The translations under genes were made by a program, and so were the position numbers. A stretch of DNA of 53,749 nt, from assembly GCA_030832085.1 (NCBI GenBank), contig JAURJU010000101.1, positions 1 through 53,749 of the forward strand, written 5' to 3'. Shown here piece after piece: positions 34,958 to 44,890 of the stretch. Within the stretch, counting starts at the first letter, position 1, and every line of letters begins with the position of its first letter. Source of the stretch: Chitinophagales bacterium (lineage in GTDB: Bacteria; Bacteroidota; Bacteroidia; Chitinophagales; Chitinophagaceae). Under the pieces are notes generated by a model. It did not search any database. It saw nothing but the letters and a program-made list of their open reading frames with translations, and had not been told where the DNA came from.

Positions 34958-36895
34958 TCATCGGAAAATAACCGTGCCGATTCCTTTCATCAAATCCATT
35001 TCCATTTGTTTCAAATGACGGTGGGTCTGCAAAAGGATCATGGTGTCGTCTTCGTTGTTTTCCTGTTCGAGGTCAACCTGGTTCTCAAGGATAAGCCGTT
35101 TGACCTTCCTCAGTTTCAGGTAGGTCATGCTGGACAATACCTCCTCTTTATAAAGATCGGTTCTTTGGGGAATGTCTCCCTTGTAATACTTTGTCCAATT
35201 GGGACTGATCTGGTGTTTCTCTGTCAAGAGTGAGACCGCCATTTGCCCAATTTGGGGGTCTTGGTGGTAAAGGAAATTTTTTTCTGTTGGATTTTGGCCT
35301 TCCTGTTGCATTGATTTGTAAGAATGCAGTACGCTGACGAGCAGTTTGTTGTCAAACAATTCTTCCAAGCCATCTTTTTCGATTTCTCCAAAGATAAAGG
35401 CGGCAACTGTTTGGTGTTCGTCCCATTCCATGGAGCCAAATTCGATGAGTGCCCTGATAACGGCCTGCTCATTCAATTCATCCTTGAACAGCAAGTCAAT
35501 GCCTGCATCTTCAATTTCAGGTGCGGCTACAGGAGTAACCTGGTCTGGATTATCGCGTTGAAACTTTTTTTCCTCTTTGCCAATTTTGTCTTTGGTGAAT
35601 TTGGATACAAGGGCTGTGAGGCCCTGTTCATCAACCTTTAAGATGGAGGCACAACGTTTTATATAATCCTGCTGACGTGTAAAATCCTCAGTTCTGCTGA
35701 GTTTGGAAATGGACTCGGCAATCTGGTTGACCACTGCTGCCTTTTGATTGCTGTCGTTGCCTGCATCCTTCAAGGCTACCTCTAGCTGGAAAAGGATGAA
35801 TTCTTTTTTGTTCTCCTTTACAAATTCCCTGAAAGCGTCTGCCCCGACTTTCTTCACATAACTGTCTGGGTCTTCCTTGTCGGGAATCAAAACCAGTTGC
35901 ACATTGAGGCCTTCTTCAATTGCAAGGTCCAACCCCCTCAGTGCTGCTTTAATGCCTGCAGCATCACCATCGTAAATGATGGTGAGGTTGTTGGTGTATT
36001 TTTTTACGAGCTTGAGTTGGTCAGGTGTGAGCGATGTACCACCTGAGGCAACGACATTTTCAATCCCTGCCTGGTGCATGGCAGTGACATCTGTATATCC
36101 CTCAACCAGAAAACATTCATCAGCCTTATCGATGGGATGTCTTGCAAAGTAAGAGCCATACAGGATTCTGCTTTTGACATACAGTTCATTTTCAGGCGTA
36201 TTGATGTATTTTGGACCCCGGTCAATGCTTCCGATGACCCTTGCGCCAAAGCCAATGATCTTGCCACTTTGGTTGTGGATGGGAAAAATAATCCTACCCC
36301 TGTAATTGTCTACGAGCCTGCCATTTCGCTCAACACAGAGGCCGCTTTTTTTAAGGAGTGCTTCACTGTATTGGTTTTTCAGGGCTTCTTTTGAGAATGC
36401 ATCTCCCTGTTCTGGACAATATCCTATTTGAAATTTTACCAGGATTACATCGTTAAACCCCCTTTCCTTCAGGTAACCCAGTGCATTGCTTTGGCCCTCT
36501 TCAGTATTGGTCAACTGGACCGAAAAATATTTTGCTGCAAATTGGTTGAGGATGTGCAGGCTATCGGCCAGCTGCTGTTGTTCCCTGTACTCCGGACTTG
36601 TTTCTGTTTCTTCAATTTCGACATTGTAACGGCTGGCAAGCCAGCGCAGTGCTTCAACGTAGGAGTACTTTTCATGCTCCATGACAAAGCCGATGGCATT
36701 TCCGCTTTTGCCACACCCAAAGCATTTGTATATTTCCTTGGAAGGCGATACGGTAAAGGAAGGTGTTTTTTCATTGTGGAACGGGCAGTTCCCGATGTAA
36801 TTGGTTCCACGTCTTTTCAGTTTTACGAACGATCCCACGACATCATGGATATCAATCCTGTTCTGAATTTCCTGTATGGTTTGTTGAGAGATCAA
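34958..36895 (-). CDS. dnaG: DNA primase
   Basis: A 645-residue DnaG. The CHC2 zinc finger is present as CPFHNEKTPSF and CFGCGKSGNAIGF. The TOPRIM core has FLVEGYTDVTAMHQAG (catalytic Glu), then IIYDGDAAGIKAALRG (DxD). The C-terminal helicase-interaction part is poorly conserved, as usual. The start is a TTG at 36893-36895, giving ISQQTIQEIQNRIDIHDVVG, the normal N-terminus; there is no alternative ATG upstream of the zinc finger. It synthesises RNA primers for replication. It is convergent with priA, about 50 bases apart. Confidence 0.95.
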   Translation of the reverse strand: MISQQTIQEIQNRIDIHDVVGSFVKLKRRGTNYIGNCPFHNEKTPSFTVSPSKEIYKCFGCGKSGNAIGFVMEHEKYSYVEALRWLASRYNVEIEETETSPEYREQQQLADSLHILNQFAAKYFSVQLTNTEEGQSNALGYLKERGFNDVILVKFQIGYCPEQGDAFSKEALKNQYSEALLKKSGLCVERNGRLVDNYRGRIIFPIHNQSGKIIGFGARVIGSIDRGPKYINTPENELYVKSRILYGSYFARHPIDKADECFLVEGYTDVTAMHQAGIENVVASGGTSLTPDQLKLVKKYTNNLTIIYDGDAAGIKAALRGLDLAIEEGLNVQLVLIPDKEDPDSYVKKVGADAFREFVKENKKEFILFQLEVALKDAGNDSNQKAAVVNQIAESISKLSRTEDFTRQQDYIKRCASILKVDEQGLTALVSKFTKDKIGKEEKKFQRDNPDQVTPVAAPEIEDAGIDLLFKDELNEQAVIRALIEFGSMEWDEHQTVAAFIFGEIEKDGLEELFDNKLLVSVLHSYKSMQQEGQNPTEKNFLYHQDPQIGQMAVSLLTEKHQISPNWTKYYKGDIPQRTDLYKEEVLSSMTYLKLRKVKRLILENQVDLEQENNEDDTMILLQTHRHLKQMEMDLMKGIGTVIFR

Positions 36896-37031
36896 AGTGG
36901 TGTAAGGGTTGAGGGTGCGCGGGGGGTGACCTGTTAAATGGAATAAGTGAAATTACGAAGTTTTTCCAAAATGGGACTCCTGTGCTGGGGAGTCAGTTGC
37001 GCAGCTCAAAAAAATAAACAGGCTGAAAATG

Positions 37032-38819
37032 TCAATAAAAAAACACTTCATCCAAAAACACATAGCCCATTTGCCCCTTTTCCTGGTGCCATGCGGGAAG
37101 TGATTTGAGTGGAAACATTTCTATTTCAATGTAGGCATAATGGCCAGGTTTTATGGGAACCACATATGGTATGGATGCATTGGGTCTTCGCTTGAGGGGC
37201 ATTTCTGGGGAAAGGCTTCCGATTGTTTTTAGGCTTTTTGGGTTTTTTCCTCCTTTGATGGTGATTTTGGTGGGAGGGAAAACAGATGCTCCAGAAGAAT
37301 TTGTCATGTCTGCTGCACTTATAACAATTTGCTGGAGGTTCGGATTGCGGCCAAAATGGAAACCAGCCTTGAAGTTTTCCTTTTTGAATCCGAGCCAGCT
37401 GTTATAAAGCTGATCGGCGGTTTGACTGAACCCCTTTTTGCCATCAATGAGAATTTTGGCCCCAAATGTTTTACCCCTGTTCGGCTTGCTCAGCAAGGTT
37501 GCGGAGTCACAGTCAATGCCCTTTGGGTAAACTGTAAAGTCTATCATTTCACTGGTTATCCAACCTTCCAAAGTGGTCACTGCCTTGATGCGCATCAAAT
37601 CCCTTGTGTACAATTCTCCATTGTAAAATTTCCCATTGGCTGAATCAGGAGTCAATCCGTTTGTCGTGTACCTGATTTTTGCGTTGGGAAACGGATTTTT
37701 CAATGCAACCTTTACCTCATTTTCAAAGATCAGGTTTTCATCGTTTTCAGGGTAGGGTGGGGACAGTTGCAAGACTTCATTTTTATTTGCCTGATAGCCC
37801 ATTTCCCATTTTATGTTGGAGGACTTGCTTTTCAGCACAACAAGATCCTTCACTCCAATGCTTGTATTCCAAACAAAAACATGTTTGAGGGAAGTCATTT
37901 TTACAAGCGGTAAAATTGCCTGAAGGCCAATGGATGTATTTACAACAGAGAGCTGCTCCAGTTTTTTTAGTGACAACAATTTGTTGATGCCATCACCAGT
38001 TATGGATGTTGAATTTAGGTTTAGTTTTTCCAAGTTTACAAAATCTGCGAGGATTGAAAAAACCTGGTCGTCAACGGGCATCCCAGACAGGTTGATTTCA
38101 ACAATTTGTTCACTTATTTTTTTGCATTCTCTCAATTGTTTGATGTCAAATTTTTCCTTCAGTGAGAATTTTACAACAAGTGCAGGGCTTGTTGCAGAAA
38201 CCTTCAAGACCCTTCTGAACGGATTGTTCAAACTTTCAATTGCTGATGCAGAAGCCGCAGGAAAAAAATATTTTTTTTCAAATGCAGTTTCGTTGTCGCT
38301 GTCTGATTTCTTTTTGCCAAAACTAAAAAAATTTTCTCCATGCGTGAGGATTCCTCCAAAGTGTCCCCCTGCAATTGTTGTCACAACGGTAAATACCAAG
38401 ACTGTGTACCATAAAACTGGTTTTGTCTGAAGCAGTTTGTTCAGATAGATGAGTGCATGACTGAGCAATGCAGTGGAGATCCCTAGCCATTGGTGAATGT
38501 TAAGTGAACCTTCCTCGTATTTTCCTGATGCTGCAAGCAGAAAGCCTGCAATGGCTGTCAATGTTGAAGCCAATGTTGTGCAGTACAACATGAGTTCAAG
38601 TGCCCCGGCAATATTTTTTTGGCTACTTCTATTTCTGGCAAACCAGGAGAGGGGAAGCAATAATAGGATGAGGGTAATGGGCAGGTGTAAAACAACTGGA
38701 TGAATTCTGCCTGCAAACAAAACTGACGGAGGCAAATTGCTCAGGTCCACAAAGCAGAACATCAGCATGAATACCTGCAATACAAGAATTGTGTTTGATA
38801 ATATGGTGAGGCGGTTCAT
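37032..38819 (-). CDS. Membrane protein with LRR-like and chitobiase-C-terminal-like domains, haem domain absent
   Basis: 595 residues from the ATG at 38817-38819. Five to six membrane helices with HPVVLHLPITLILLLLP (DUF2231-like) fill residues about 1-165. A short linker leads straight into leucine-rich-like repeats (LEKLNLNSTSITGDGINKLL, LKHVFVWNTSIGVKDL), a CHB_HEX_C_1-like beta domain (KIRYTTNGLTPDSANG, LMRIKAVTTLEGWI) and a C-terminal galactose-binding-like domain ending in VFLDEVFFY. It is a paralogue of the gene just upstream but lacks the 120-residue PSCyt1 cytochrome segment present there. It is probably an electron-inactive carbohydrate-sensing or structural partner in the inner membrane; that is inference. 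Confidence 0.7.
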   Translation of the reverse strand: MNRLTILSNTILVLQVFMLMFCFVDLSNLPPSVLFAGRIHPVVLHLPITLILLLLPLSWFARNRSSQKNIAGALELMLYCTTLASTLTAIAGFLLAASGKYEEGSLNIHQWLGISTALLSHALIYLNKLLQTKPVLWYTVLVFTVVTTIAGGHFGGILTHGENFFSFGKKKSDSDNETAFEKKYFFPAASASAIESLNNPFRRVLKVSATSPALVVKFSLKEKFDIKQLRECKKISEQIVEINLSGMPVDDQVFSILADFVNLEKLNLNSTSITGDGINKLLSLKKLEQLSVVNTSIGLQAILPLVKMTSLKHVFVWNTSIGVKDLVVLKSKSSNIKWEMGYQANKNEVLQLSPPYPENDENLIFENEVKVALKNPFPNAKIRYTTNGLTPDSANGKFYNGELYTRDLMRIKAVTTLEGWITSEMIDFTVYPKGIDCDSATLLSKPNRGKTFGAKILIDGKKGFSQTADQLYNSWLGFKKENFKAGFHFGRNPNLQQIVISAADMTNSSGASVFPPTKITIKGGKNPKSLKTIGSLSPEMPLKRRPNASIPYVVPIKPGHYAYIEIEMFPLKSLPAWHQEKGQMGYVFLDEVFFY

Positions 38820-38905
38820 CACATTTTACCCATGTGTTTTTATTCAATGGTGAGATGCATGTAAAACAGGTACAAGAAATTGCCAGCACCAAAACCGGTA
38901 ACCCA

Positions 38906-41068
38906 TCAGTAAAAAAATACCTCATCTACAAACACCCATCCTTTGTCACCCTTTCCTGGATGCCATTTGGGCAATACGTTTACTGTCGTTGCCTCGATTT
39001 CGATGTATTTGTATTTCTTTTTTTCAACTGGAATGACAAATGGAATAAGGTGCTTCCTCCTTTTTTCTTTGGGTTGTTCCGGAACAAGGGTCTTTAACAC
39101 CTTCATGGAACCGGGAGATTCCCCACCTTTGACGATTATTTTTTTTGCGGGCATCACATAGCCATCAACACTTTCAACGGTGCTCAATAAAATCTCTTTT
39201 ATTTCCTCGCCTTTTGAGAAATATATGCCAGCCTTGAAGGAGTTGTCGCGGAATCCCAGCCAATTCACATTGAGGTTGCCTGAAGAACCCTTGACAAGAT
39301 CAGTCAACGTCAGTGCACCTTGCCCCTTGTATTGTTTATCAGGAGGGTTGATCATTCTGATGGAATCAGGCTTGAAGCCCTTCAAAAAGAAGGTATTGTC
39401 TGCTGTGTCGCTGGTTTTCCAGCCTTGGGCTACCGAAATGGCTTTTATGCGCATCATGCCGGTTGCAGGAAAGGGCTTTGTGTAGAGTGTGCTGCTCAGG
39501 GAGTCTGGCGGGCTGCCATCCGTAGTGTAGCGGATTTGAACACCTTTCATTTGGGTTTTAAAGGCAATCAATTCGTCAGGGCCAAATATCCGCTTGTCTG
39601 CATCAAGGAATCTTGGAATGGTGAGCTTCAGCAATTCATTCTTATCGGGAATGTAGCCCAGGTCCCAACCAACTTTGGGATATTTTTTCCGGAGACCAGC
39701 AATGTCAGCTTCTGTGATGGAAGTGTTCCAAAGGAATACCTTTTTTAAGTTAGGCATGTTTCCCAAGGCATCCATCATTGGCAAACCAACTGATGTACTT
39801 GCAAGAGAAATCTGTTCCAGTTGCTTGTTGGCTTTCAGAATGTTCAGGTTTTTGCCTGAAATTAAAGTGCCGTTGAGGTTGATGCGTTCAATATTTTCGA
39901 ACGAAGACAGGACAGGGATGGCATTATCATCAGCAGGCATGCTGGACAGGTTGACCTCAATGATTTGTGAAGCGATGCTCTTGCATTCTTTCAACATGTT
40001 CAGGTCGTATTTCTCCTTGAGATAAAACTTGACGCTGAGGGCTGGTGATGTTGAGGACAATGGCAGAATTCTTCTGAAGGGGGAGTTGAGTGTTTCTATT
40101 GTAGATGTGGAAGCGGCTGAAAACGAATATGTTTTTTCCAGTTTTGGAACAGGGACATCTTTGATGATCTTGGCAACGATTGTTCTCAGCACATTCGTGT
40201 CTGGCAATGAATGGTAAGTGGTTTTGGGATTTGCTCCTGCCCTGATCCATTCCTGGAACAAAAGAATTTCTGCAGCACTGAGCTGAGCCTTTCCTTTGGG
40301 CGGCATGTGTTTTTTGTCATCCATGTCCAACAACAACCTTTCGACCATTGGACTCTTTTCCGGATCTCCTGCAACCCACATGGATCCTGACTTCCCGCCC
40401 TTCATCATTGAAGACAGGTTTTTCATGTTCAACCCACCTTTTGTCTTTTGATCGTTATGGCATTCCACACATTTTGCTGCAAGAATTGGTTGTACAGCAC
40501 CATCAAAGACAGTTGTTTTGTCTGTAAAAGTGGCCACAGCAATTGAAGGCTTTGGGTCTGCGTTAAATGTAAAAAATCCCTCGCCATGCGTTAGGCTCCC
40601 TCCATAGTGACTTCCGACAAGCATTGTAACCAAGGTTGTTGTCATGGCAGTATTCCAAACAATGGCACGCTGTCTAAAAGTTTTTTTGATGTACACCAGT
40701 GCATGTGTTGAAAATGCAACTGCAACACCAAGCCATTTGTGAAAACGAAGTGATTCTTCGTCATATCCGCCTTCAGCTGCCAGCAAAAATCCTGCCAGTG
40801 CAGTAAGTGTTGAGATCAATGCTGTATAGTGAAGCAACAGATCAAACAGTGTTGAAAGATTTTCTGCATCTTTATTTCTCTGCAGGTAGATGGAAAAGGG
40901 TATTGACAAGAGAATAAGCGTGATGGGCAGGTGCAATACAACAGGATGAAATCTTCCGGTAAATAAAACAAGCTGGGGAAGTACACTCAAGTCTACGAAA
41001 CAGAATACGAGCAGAAAAACCTGCAACACAATGAGCAGGTTGGAGACGATAAAAAGATGTCTTGACAT
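38906..41068 (-). CDS. Membrane-anchored cytochrome c with LRR-like and chitobiase-C-terminal-like domains
   Basis: 720 residues. Residues about 1-170 are a DUF2231-like membrane module (HPVVLHLPITLILLSIPFS, then GSHYGGSLTHGEGFF). A PSCyt1 cytochrome follows, with CVECH at 200-204, GGLNMKNL and the conserved MPPKGKAQLSAAEI. Then come LRR-like repeats (IERINLNGTLISGKNLNIL, LKKVFLWNTSITEADIAGL), a CHB_HEX_C_1-like module (QIRYTTDGSPPDSLSS, MMRIKAISVAQGW), and a C-terminal galactose-binding-like domain ending in VFVDEVFFY. The combination of membrane haem protein with carbohydrate-recognition modules is unusual. Third gene of cluster B, followed by its haemless paralogue. Confidence 0.72.
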   Translation of the reverse strand: MSRHLFIVSNLLIVLQVFLLVFCFVDLSVLPQLVLFTGRFHPVVLHLPITLILLSIPFSIYLQRNKDAENLSTLFDLLLHYTALISTLTALAGFLLAAEGGYDEESLRFHKWLGVAVAFSTHALVYIKKTFRQRAIVWNTAMTTTLVTMLVGSHYGGSLTHGEGFFTFNADPKPSIAVATFTDKTTVFDGAVQPILAAKCVECHNDQKTKGGLNMKNLSSMMKGGKSGSMWVAGDPEKSPMVERLLLDMDDKKHMPPKGKAQLSAAEILLFQEWIRAGANPKTTYHSLPDTNVLRTIVAKIIKDVPVPKLEKTYSFSAASTSTIETLNSPFRRILPLSSTSPALSVKFYLKEKYDLNMLKECKSIASQIIEVNLSSMPADDNAIPVLSSFENIERINLNGTLISGKNLNILKANKQLEQISLASTSVGLPMMDALGNMPNLKKVFLWNTSITEADIAGLRKKYPKVGWDLGYIPDKNELLKLTIPRFLDADKRIFGPDELIAFKTQMKGVQIRYTTDGSPPDSLSSTLYTKPFPATGMMRIKAISVAQGWKTSDTADNTFFLKGFKPDSIRMINPPDKQYKGQGALTLTDLVKGSSGNLNVNWLGFRDNSFKAGIYFSKGEEIKEILLSTVESVDGYVMPAKKIIVKGGESPGSMKVLKTLVPEQPKEKRRKHLIPFVIPVEKKKYKYIEIEATTVNVLPKWHPGKGDKGWVFVDEVFFY

Positions 41069-41094
41069 AGATGTTTTTTCTTAGGGAAAAATAG

Positions 41095-42546
41095 CTAGGC
41101 AATGATTCCATTGACCACCTGCCCTGCAACATCGGTAAGCCTGTAACGCCTGCCCAAATGCCGATAGGTAAGCTGCTCGTGGTTGATTCCCATCAGGTGA
41201 AGAACAGTTGCATGAAAATCGTGAACGCTCACGGGATCTTTGATGGGATTGTAGCCAAATTCATCCGTCTCTCCATAAACCATTCCAGGTTTTATCCCGC
41301 CACCGGCCATCCAGATGCTGAAACATTTTGGGTGATGGTCGCGTCCATAATTGGCCACATCAATTTTGCCTTGGCAATAATTGGTTCTTCCAAATTCACC
41401 TCCCCAAATCACCAGCGTTTCGTCCAGCAATCCCCGTTGTTTGAGGTCTTTGATCAGGCCAGCTGATGCCCTGTCAACATCCTCAGCTTGCATGCGCATG
41501 TCGTTGGCAAGGTTCCCATGTGTATCCCAGCCTTGGTGATAGAGTTGAACAAAGCGGACTCCTGATTCTGAAAGCTTTCTGGCCAGCAGGCAGTTGGCGG
41601 CGTATGTGCCAGGAACAAGACAATCCGGGCCATACAGCTTGATGGTGGTATCAGATTCCTTGCTGAGGTCGGTCAATTCAGGCACTGCACTTTGCATCCT
41701 GTAGGACATTTCGTATTGCTTGATCCTGGTATTGATTTCCGGGTCTCCAAAATTTTCAAATGCTTCTGAGTTGAACTTTGCAAGCTGGTCAAGCATGTCT
41801 CGACGGCTTTGCTTGTCATGTCCTTCGGGATTTTTAAGATAAAGTACTGGGTCTTCACCGCTGCTGAATACAACTCCCTGGTGGACACTGTCAAGAAAAC
41901 CATTGGTCCACAACTTTGAATAAACGCCCTGGCCGTTGCCCCTTCCACGCGACAAAAGAACAGTGTAGGAGGGTAGATTGGAGTTCTCACTGCCCAATCC
42001 ATAGCTCATCCAGGCACCCATGCTGGGTCGATTTCCCTGTTGTGCACCTGTTTGAAAGAATGTCAATGCAGGGTCATGGTTGATGGCTTCTGTGTTCATT
42101 GTTTTCACAATGCATATGTCATCAGCAATGGACGCTATATTGGGGAAAAGCTCCGAAATCCAAGCACCTGATTGACCATGTTGTGAAAACCCAAAGGTTG
42201 ATCCTACCAGAGGGAACTTTTCCTGGTTGGCGGTCATGCCTGTTAGTCTTTGGCCCATCCTGATGGAGGCTGGCAGTTCCTCACCATGCATTTTGTTGAG
42301 CAGTGGTTTGTAATCAAAGGTCTCCAGTTGGGAAGGGGCCCCATTTTGAAAGAGGTAAATGATCCTTTTGGCCTTGGGTGCATATTGGGCAAGTCCCAAT
42401 GGAATGGTTTGCTGTTGATCGACACCGAACAGCTGGTCCTTGAACAGCATTGAGCCCAATGCAGCACTTCCGAATCCTAAACCGGCCTTTGTAAGAAAAT
42501 GTCTTCTGGTGACATTCAGCCTGAATTGTTTTTCCTGGTTTTCCAT
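41095..42546 (-). CDS. DUF1501 (sulfatase-like) protein with Tat-type leader
   Basis: 483 residues. The leader NVTRRHFLTKAGLGFGSAALGS has a twin-arginine motif. The DUF1501 body shows AKRIIYLFQNGAPSQLETFDYKP, FVQLYHQGWDTHGNLANDM, GLLDETLVIWGGEFGRTNYC, and DHHPKCFSIWMAGGGIKPGMVYGETDEFGY, all diagnostic. It lies 4 bases after the DUF1549/DUF1553 gene, as in Planctomycete gene pairs. It is a paralogue of the cluster A DUF1501 protein but not nearly identical. Likely metal-dependent, exported. Confidence 0.88.
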   Translation of the reverse strand: MENQEKQFRLNVTRRHFLTKAGLGFGSAALGSMLFKDQLFGVDQQQTIPLGLAQYAPKAKRIIYLFQNGAPSQLETFDYKPLLNKMHGEELPASIRMGQRLTGMTANQEKFPLVGSTFGFSQHGQSGAWISELFPNIASIADDICIVKTMNTEAINHDPALTFFQTGAQQGNRPSMGAWMSYGLGSENSNLPSYTVLLSRGRGNGQGVYSKLWTNGFLDSVHQGVVFSSGEDPVLYLKNPEGHDKQSRRDMLDQLAKFNSEAFENFGDPEINTRIKQYEMSYRMQSAVPELTDLSKESDTTIKLYGPDCLVPGTYAANCLLARKLSESGVRFVQLYHQGWDTHGNLANDMRMQAEDVDRASAGLIKDLKQRGLLDETLVIWGGEFGRTNYCQGKIDVANYGRDHHPKCFSIWMAGGGIKPGMVYGETDEFGYNPIKDPVSVHDFHATVLHLMGINHEQLTYRHLGRRYRLTDVAGQVVNGIIA

Positions 42547-42550
42547 GGTT

Positions 42551-44890
42551 TTATTTTACGGTGGTTTCGTCCAAGTTGAATATCATTTGGTTTACCTGCA
42601 TGAGCGCGGCTGTTTCAGCAATGTTTTTTGTTTTGATCTGTTCAAATTCTCCAGCTTTCAAGAATTGTTCAGCATTTTCCTTGTGAAGGGTGAACTTGTT
42701 TTTTTCTTGCTGGTAGTAGGCTTTGAGCATTTTCATTTCGTTTTCAGTTGCTTTTCTACACAGTACCTGACGGAACATCCTGTCCAATTTCTGGTCCTCA
42801 GAAAGTTTCATGTTTGCAGTTCGCTGTGCCAAAACCCTGGCAGCCTCAAGCAGTTGAGGGTCATTCATCAACACCAAGGCTTGGAGGGGGGTGTTGGTCC
42901 TTGACCTGGTCACTTCGCATTGGTCGCGGGTACTGGCATCCATGATCAGCAAGGAGGGAGGAGGGGCTGTCCTTTTGATGAAATTGTACAACCCTCTTCT
43001 GTAGAGTTTATCACCCTTGTCCTGTACATATTTTGCAAGCTCACCCCGACCGGATGTGGTAGACTCCCAAACCCCTTTTGGTTGGTATGGTTTCACACTG
43101 GGACCACCAATTTCGGGATTGATGATGCCGGCTGCACTGAGTACCAGATCACGCTGCAATTCCGCACTCAGCCTTAACCTTGGGAAAAAGCTGTAGTATT
43201 TATTGTCCGGGTCTTTTTGTGCTTTGTCAGTGGGTCTTTTGGCGGATTGCCTGTATGTTGTAGAAGTAACAATGAGGCGAATGAGTTTTTTGATGTCCCA
43301 TCCTGTCTCCCTGAATTCTACTGCGAGCCAGTCCAGCAATTCTGGGTGTGATGGCAACTCGCCTTGCATACCAAAATCACCCGAAGTTTTGACCAATCCA
43401 CGTCCAAACAATTCATTCCAAATCCTGTTTACGTAAACCCTTGCTGTCAATGGATTTTCCGGATCAATCATCCACCTTGCAAGGCCAAGCCTGTTTTGTT
43501 GGTATTTCTTTGTGTTATAAGACAAGATGGCGGCAGGTGTTGCCATCTGCACTGTATCTGCTTTTTGGTCATACACACCTCTTCTAAGCAATTGGGTCTC
43601 ACGGATGGAAAGACTGTCTTTCATGATCATCACACTGACATCCATAGTGTCTTTCTTGTTGATGAAATTCAGTACTGTGGAAACATCAGCACTGGTGATT
43701 TTCATGCTTGGTGGATCTGCAAATGAAGCATCTATGGTTCCAACAAGCCCCTTTTCCGGTACTTTATCGAAAAAGGCAAACATGCTGTAGTAATCCTTCT
43801 GGGAAACGGGATCGTATTTGTGGTCATGGCATTTGGCACATTCCAATGTAATGGCCAGGAATGCCTTGCCAAAAGTATTTGTCCTGTCGCTGACATATTC
43901 GATCCTGTATTCTTCATCAATGACGCCCCCTTCCTGGGTAATTTTATGGTTTCTGTTGAAACCGGTTGCAAGCAGTTGCTCCTTTGTAGGATTTGGCAAG
44001 AGGTCACCAGCAATCTGCCAGGTCAGAAACTTGGAAAATGGATAATTGCTGTTGAATGCGTGGATGACCCAGTCGCGCCAGGGCCACATCGTGCGCAAGC
44101 CATCATCTTGATAACCATGGCTGTCTGCATACCTTGCAAGGTCCATCCATTGGATGGCCATTTTCTCTCCGTAATGCTTGCTGGAAAGCAGCTCATCGAC
44201 AACTTTCTCATATGCATTGGGAGATTGGTCTGCAAGAAATCTTTCCTGTTGTTCAATGGTTGGTGGAAGCCCTGTGATGTCCATGGAAACCCTTTTCAGC
44301 AATGCTTCCCTGCTTGCCTCTGGATTGGGTGTCATGCCAACCTCATCCAATTTTGAAAAGATGAAATGGTCGATGGGGTTTCTTGGGTTCAGGTCTTCAT
44401 CCGCAACTGGAATTTTGGGCCTGACGGGAGCAATGAAAGACCAATGCTTCTTGTATTTGGCTCCTTGGGAGATCCATTTTTTGATGATGGCAATCTCTGT
44501 TTTGGTTAGGGAAAGATTTGAGGAGGGTGGTGGCATCACTTCCGCAGTGTCTGTTGTGATTAAACGGGCATACAAAGCAGATTGCATTGGGTCTCCTGCA
44601 ACAATCACGTGTTTTGAAGGGTCTTCTTTTAGTGCTGCAAAAGCACCCTCTTCTGTATCCAGCCGAAGATCTGCCTGTCGTTTATTGGCATCGGGCCCAT
44701 GGCACTTGAAGCAGCGGTCAGACAGGATGGGCCTGACATGGAAATTAAAGTCTACCACATCAGGAATGGCATCCTCTTGCTCATTCCCGGAAGTAAAAAA
44801 ATAAAAGCCAATTCCCATCAGCACAATCGCTGAGGAGGTTACCAAAATCTTGTTTTTGGCCAATTTGATCAGTAGTTGGGCGTTTGTCAT
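42551..44890 (-). CDS. PSCyt1-DUF1549-DUF1553 cytochrome protein
   Basis: 779 residues, first gene of cluster B. One N-terminal membrane anchor (residues about 13-33) is followed by a PSCyt1 cytochrome with CFKCH at 60-64 and DLRLDTEEGAF. DUF1549 contains RVSMDITGLPPTIEQQERFL and a second haem-like motif CAKCH at 351-355 (CAKCHDHKYDPVSQKDYYSMF). DUF1553 has ARVYVNRIWNELFGRGLVKTSGDFG. The N-terminus has only one anchor, unlike the cluster A counterpart, where a polytopic module is fused on. Role unknown; exported electron carrier or enzyme inferred. Confidence 0.88.
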   Translation of the reverse strand: MTNAQLLIKLAKNKILVTSSAIVLMGIGFYFFTSGNEQEDAIPDVVDFNFHVRPILSDRCFKCHGPDANKRQADLRLDTEEGAFAALKEDPSKHVIVAGDPMQSALYARLITTDTAEVMPPPSSNLSLTKTEIAIIKKWISQGAKYKKHWSFIAPVRPKIPVADEDLNPRNPIDHFIFSKLDEVGMTPNPEASREALLKRVSMDITGLPPTIEQQERFLADQSPNAYEKVVDELLSSKHYGEKMAIQWMDLARYADSHGYQDDGLRTMWPWRDWVIHAFNSNYPFSKFLTWQIAGDLLPNPTKEQLLATGFNRNHKITQEGGVIDEEYRIEYVSDRTNTFGKAFLAITLECAKCHDHKYDPVSQKDYYSMFAFFDKVPEKGLVGTIDASFADPPSMKITSADVSTVLNFINKKDTMDVSVMIMKDSLSIRETQLLRRGVYDQKADTVQMATPAAILSYNTKKYQQNRLGLARWMIDPENPLTARVYVNRIWNELFGRGLVKTSGDFGMQGELPSHPELLDWLAVEFRETGWDIKKLIRLIVTSTTYRQSAKRPTDKAQKDPDNKYYSFFPRLRLSAELQRDLVLSAAGIINPEIGGPSVKPYQPKGVWESTTSGRGELAKYVQDKGDKLYRRGLYNFIKRTAPPPSLLIMDASTRDQCEVTRSRTNTPLQALVLMNDPQLLEAARVLAQRTANMKLSEDQKLDRMFRQVLCRKATENEMKMLKAYYQQEKNKFTLHKENAEQFLKAGEFEQIKTKNIAETAALMQVNQMIFNLDETTVK

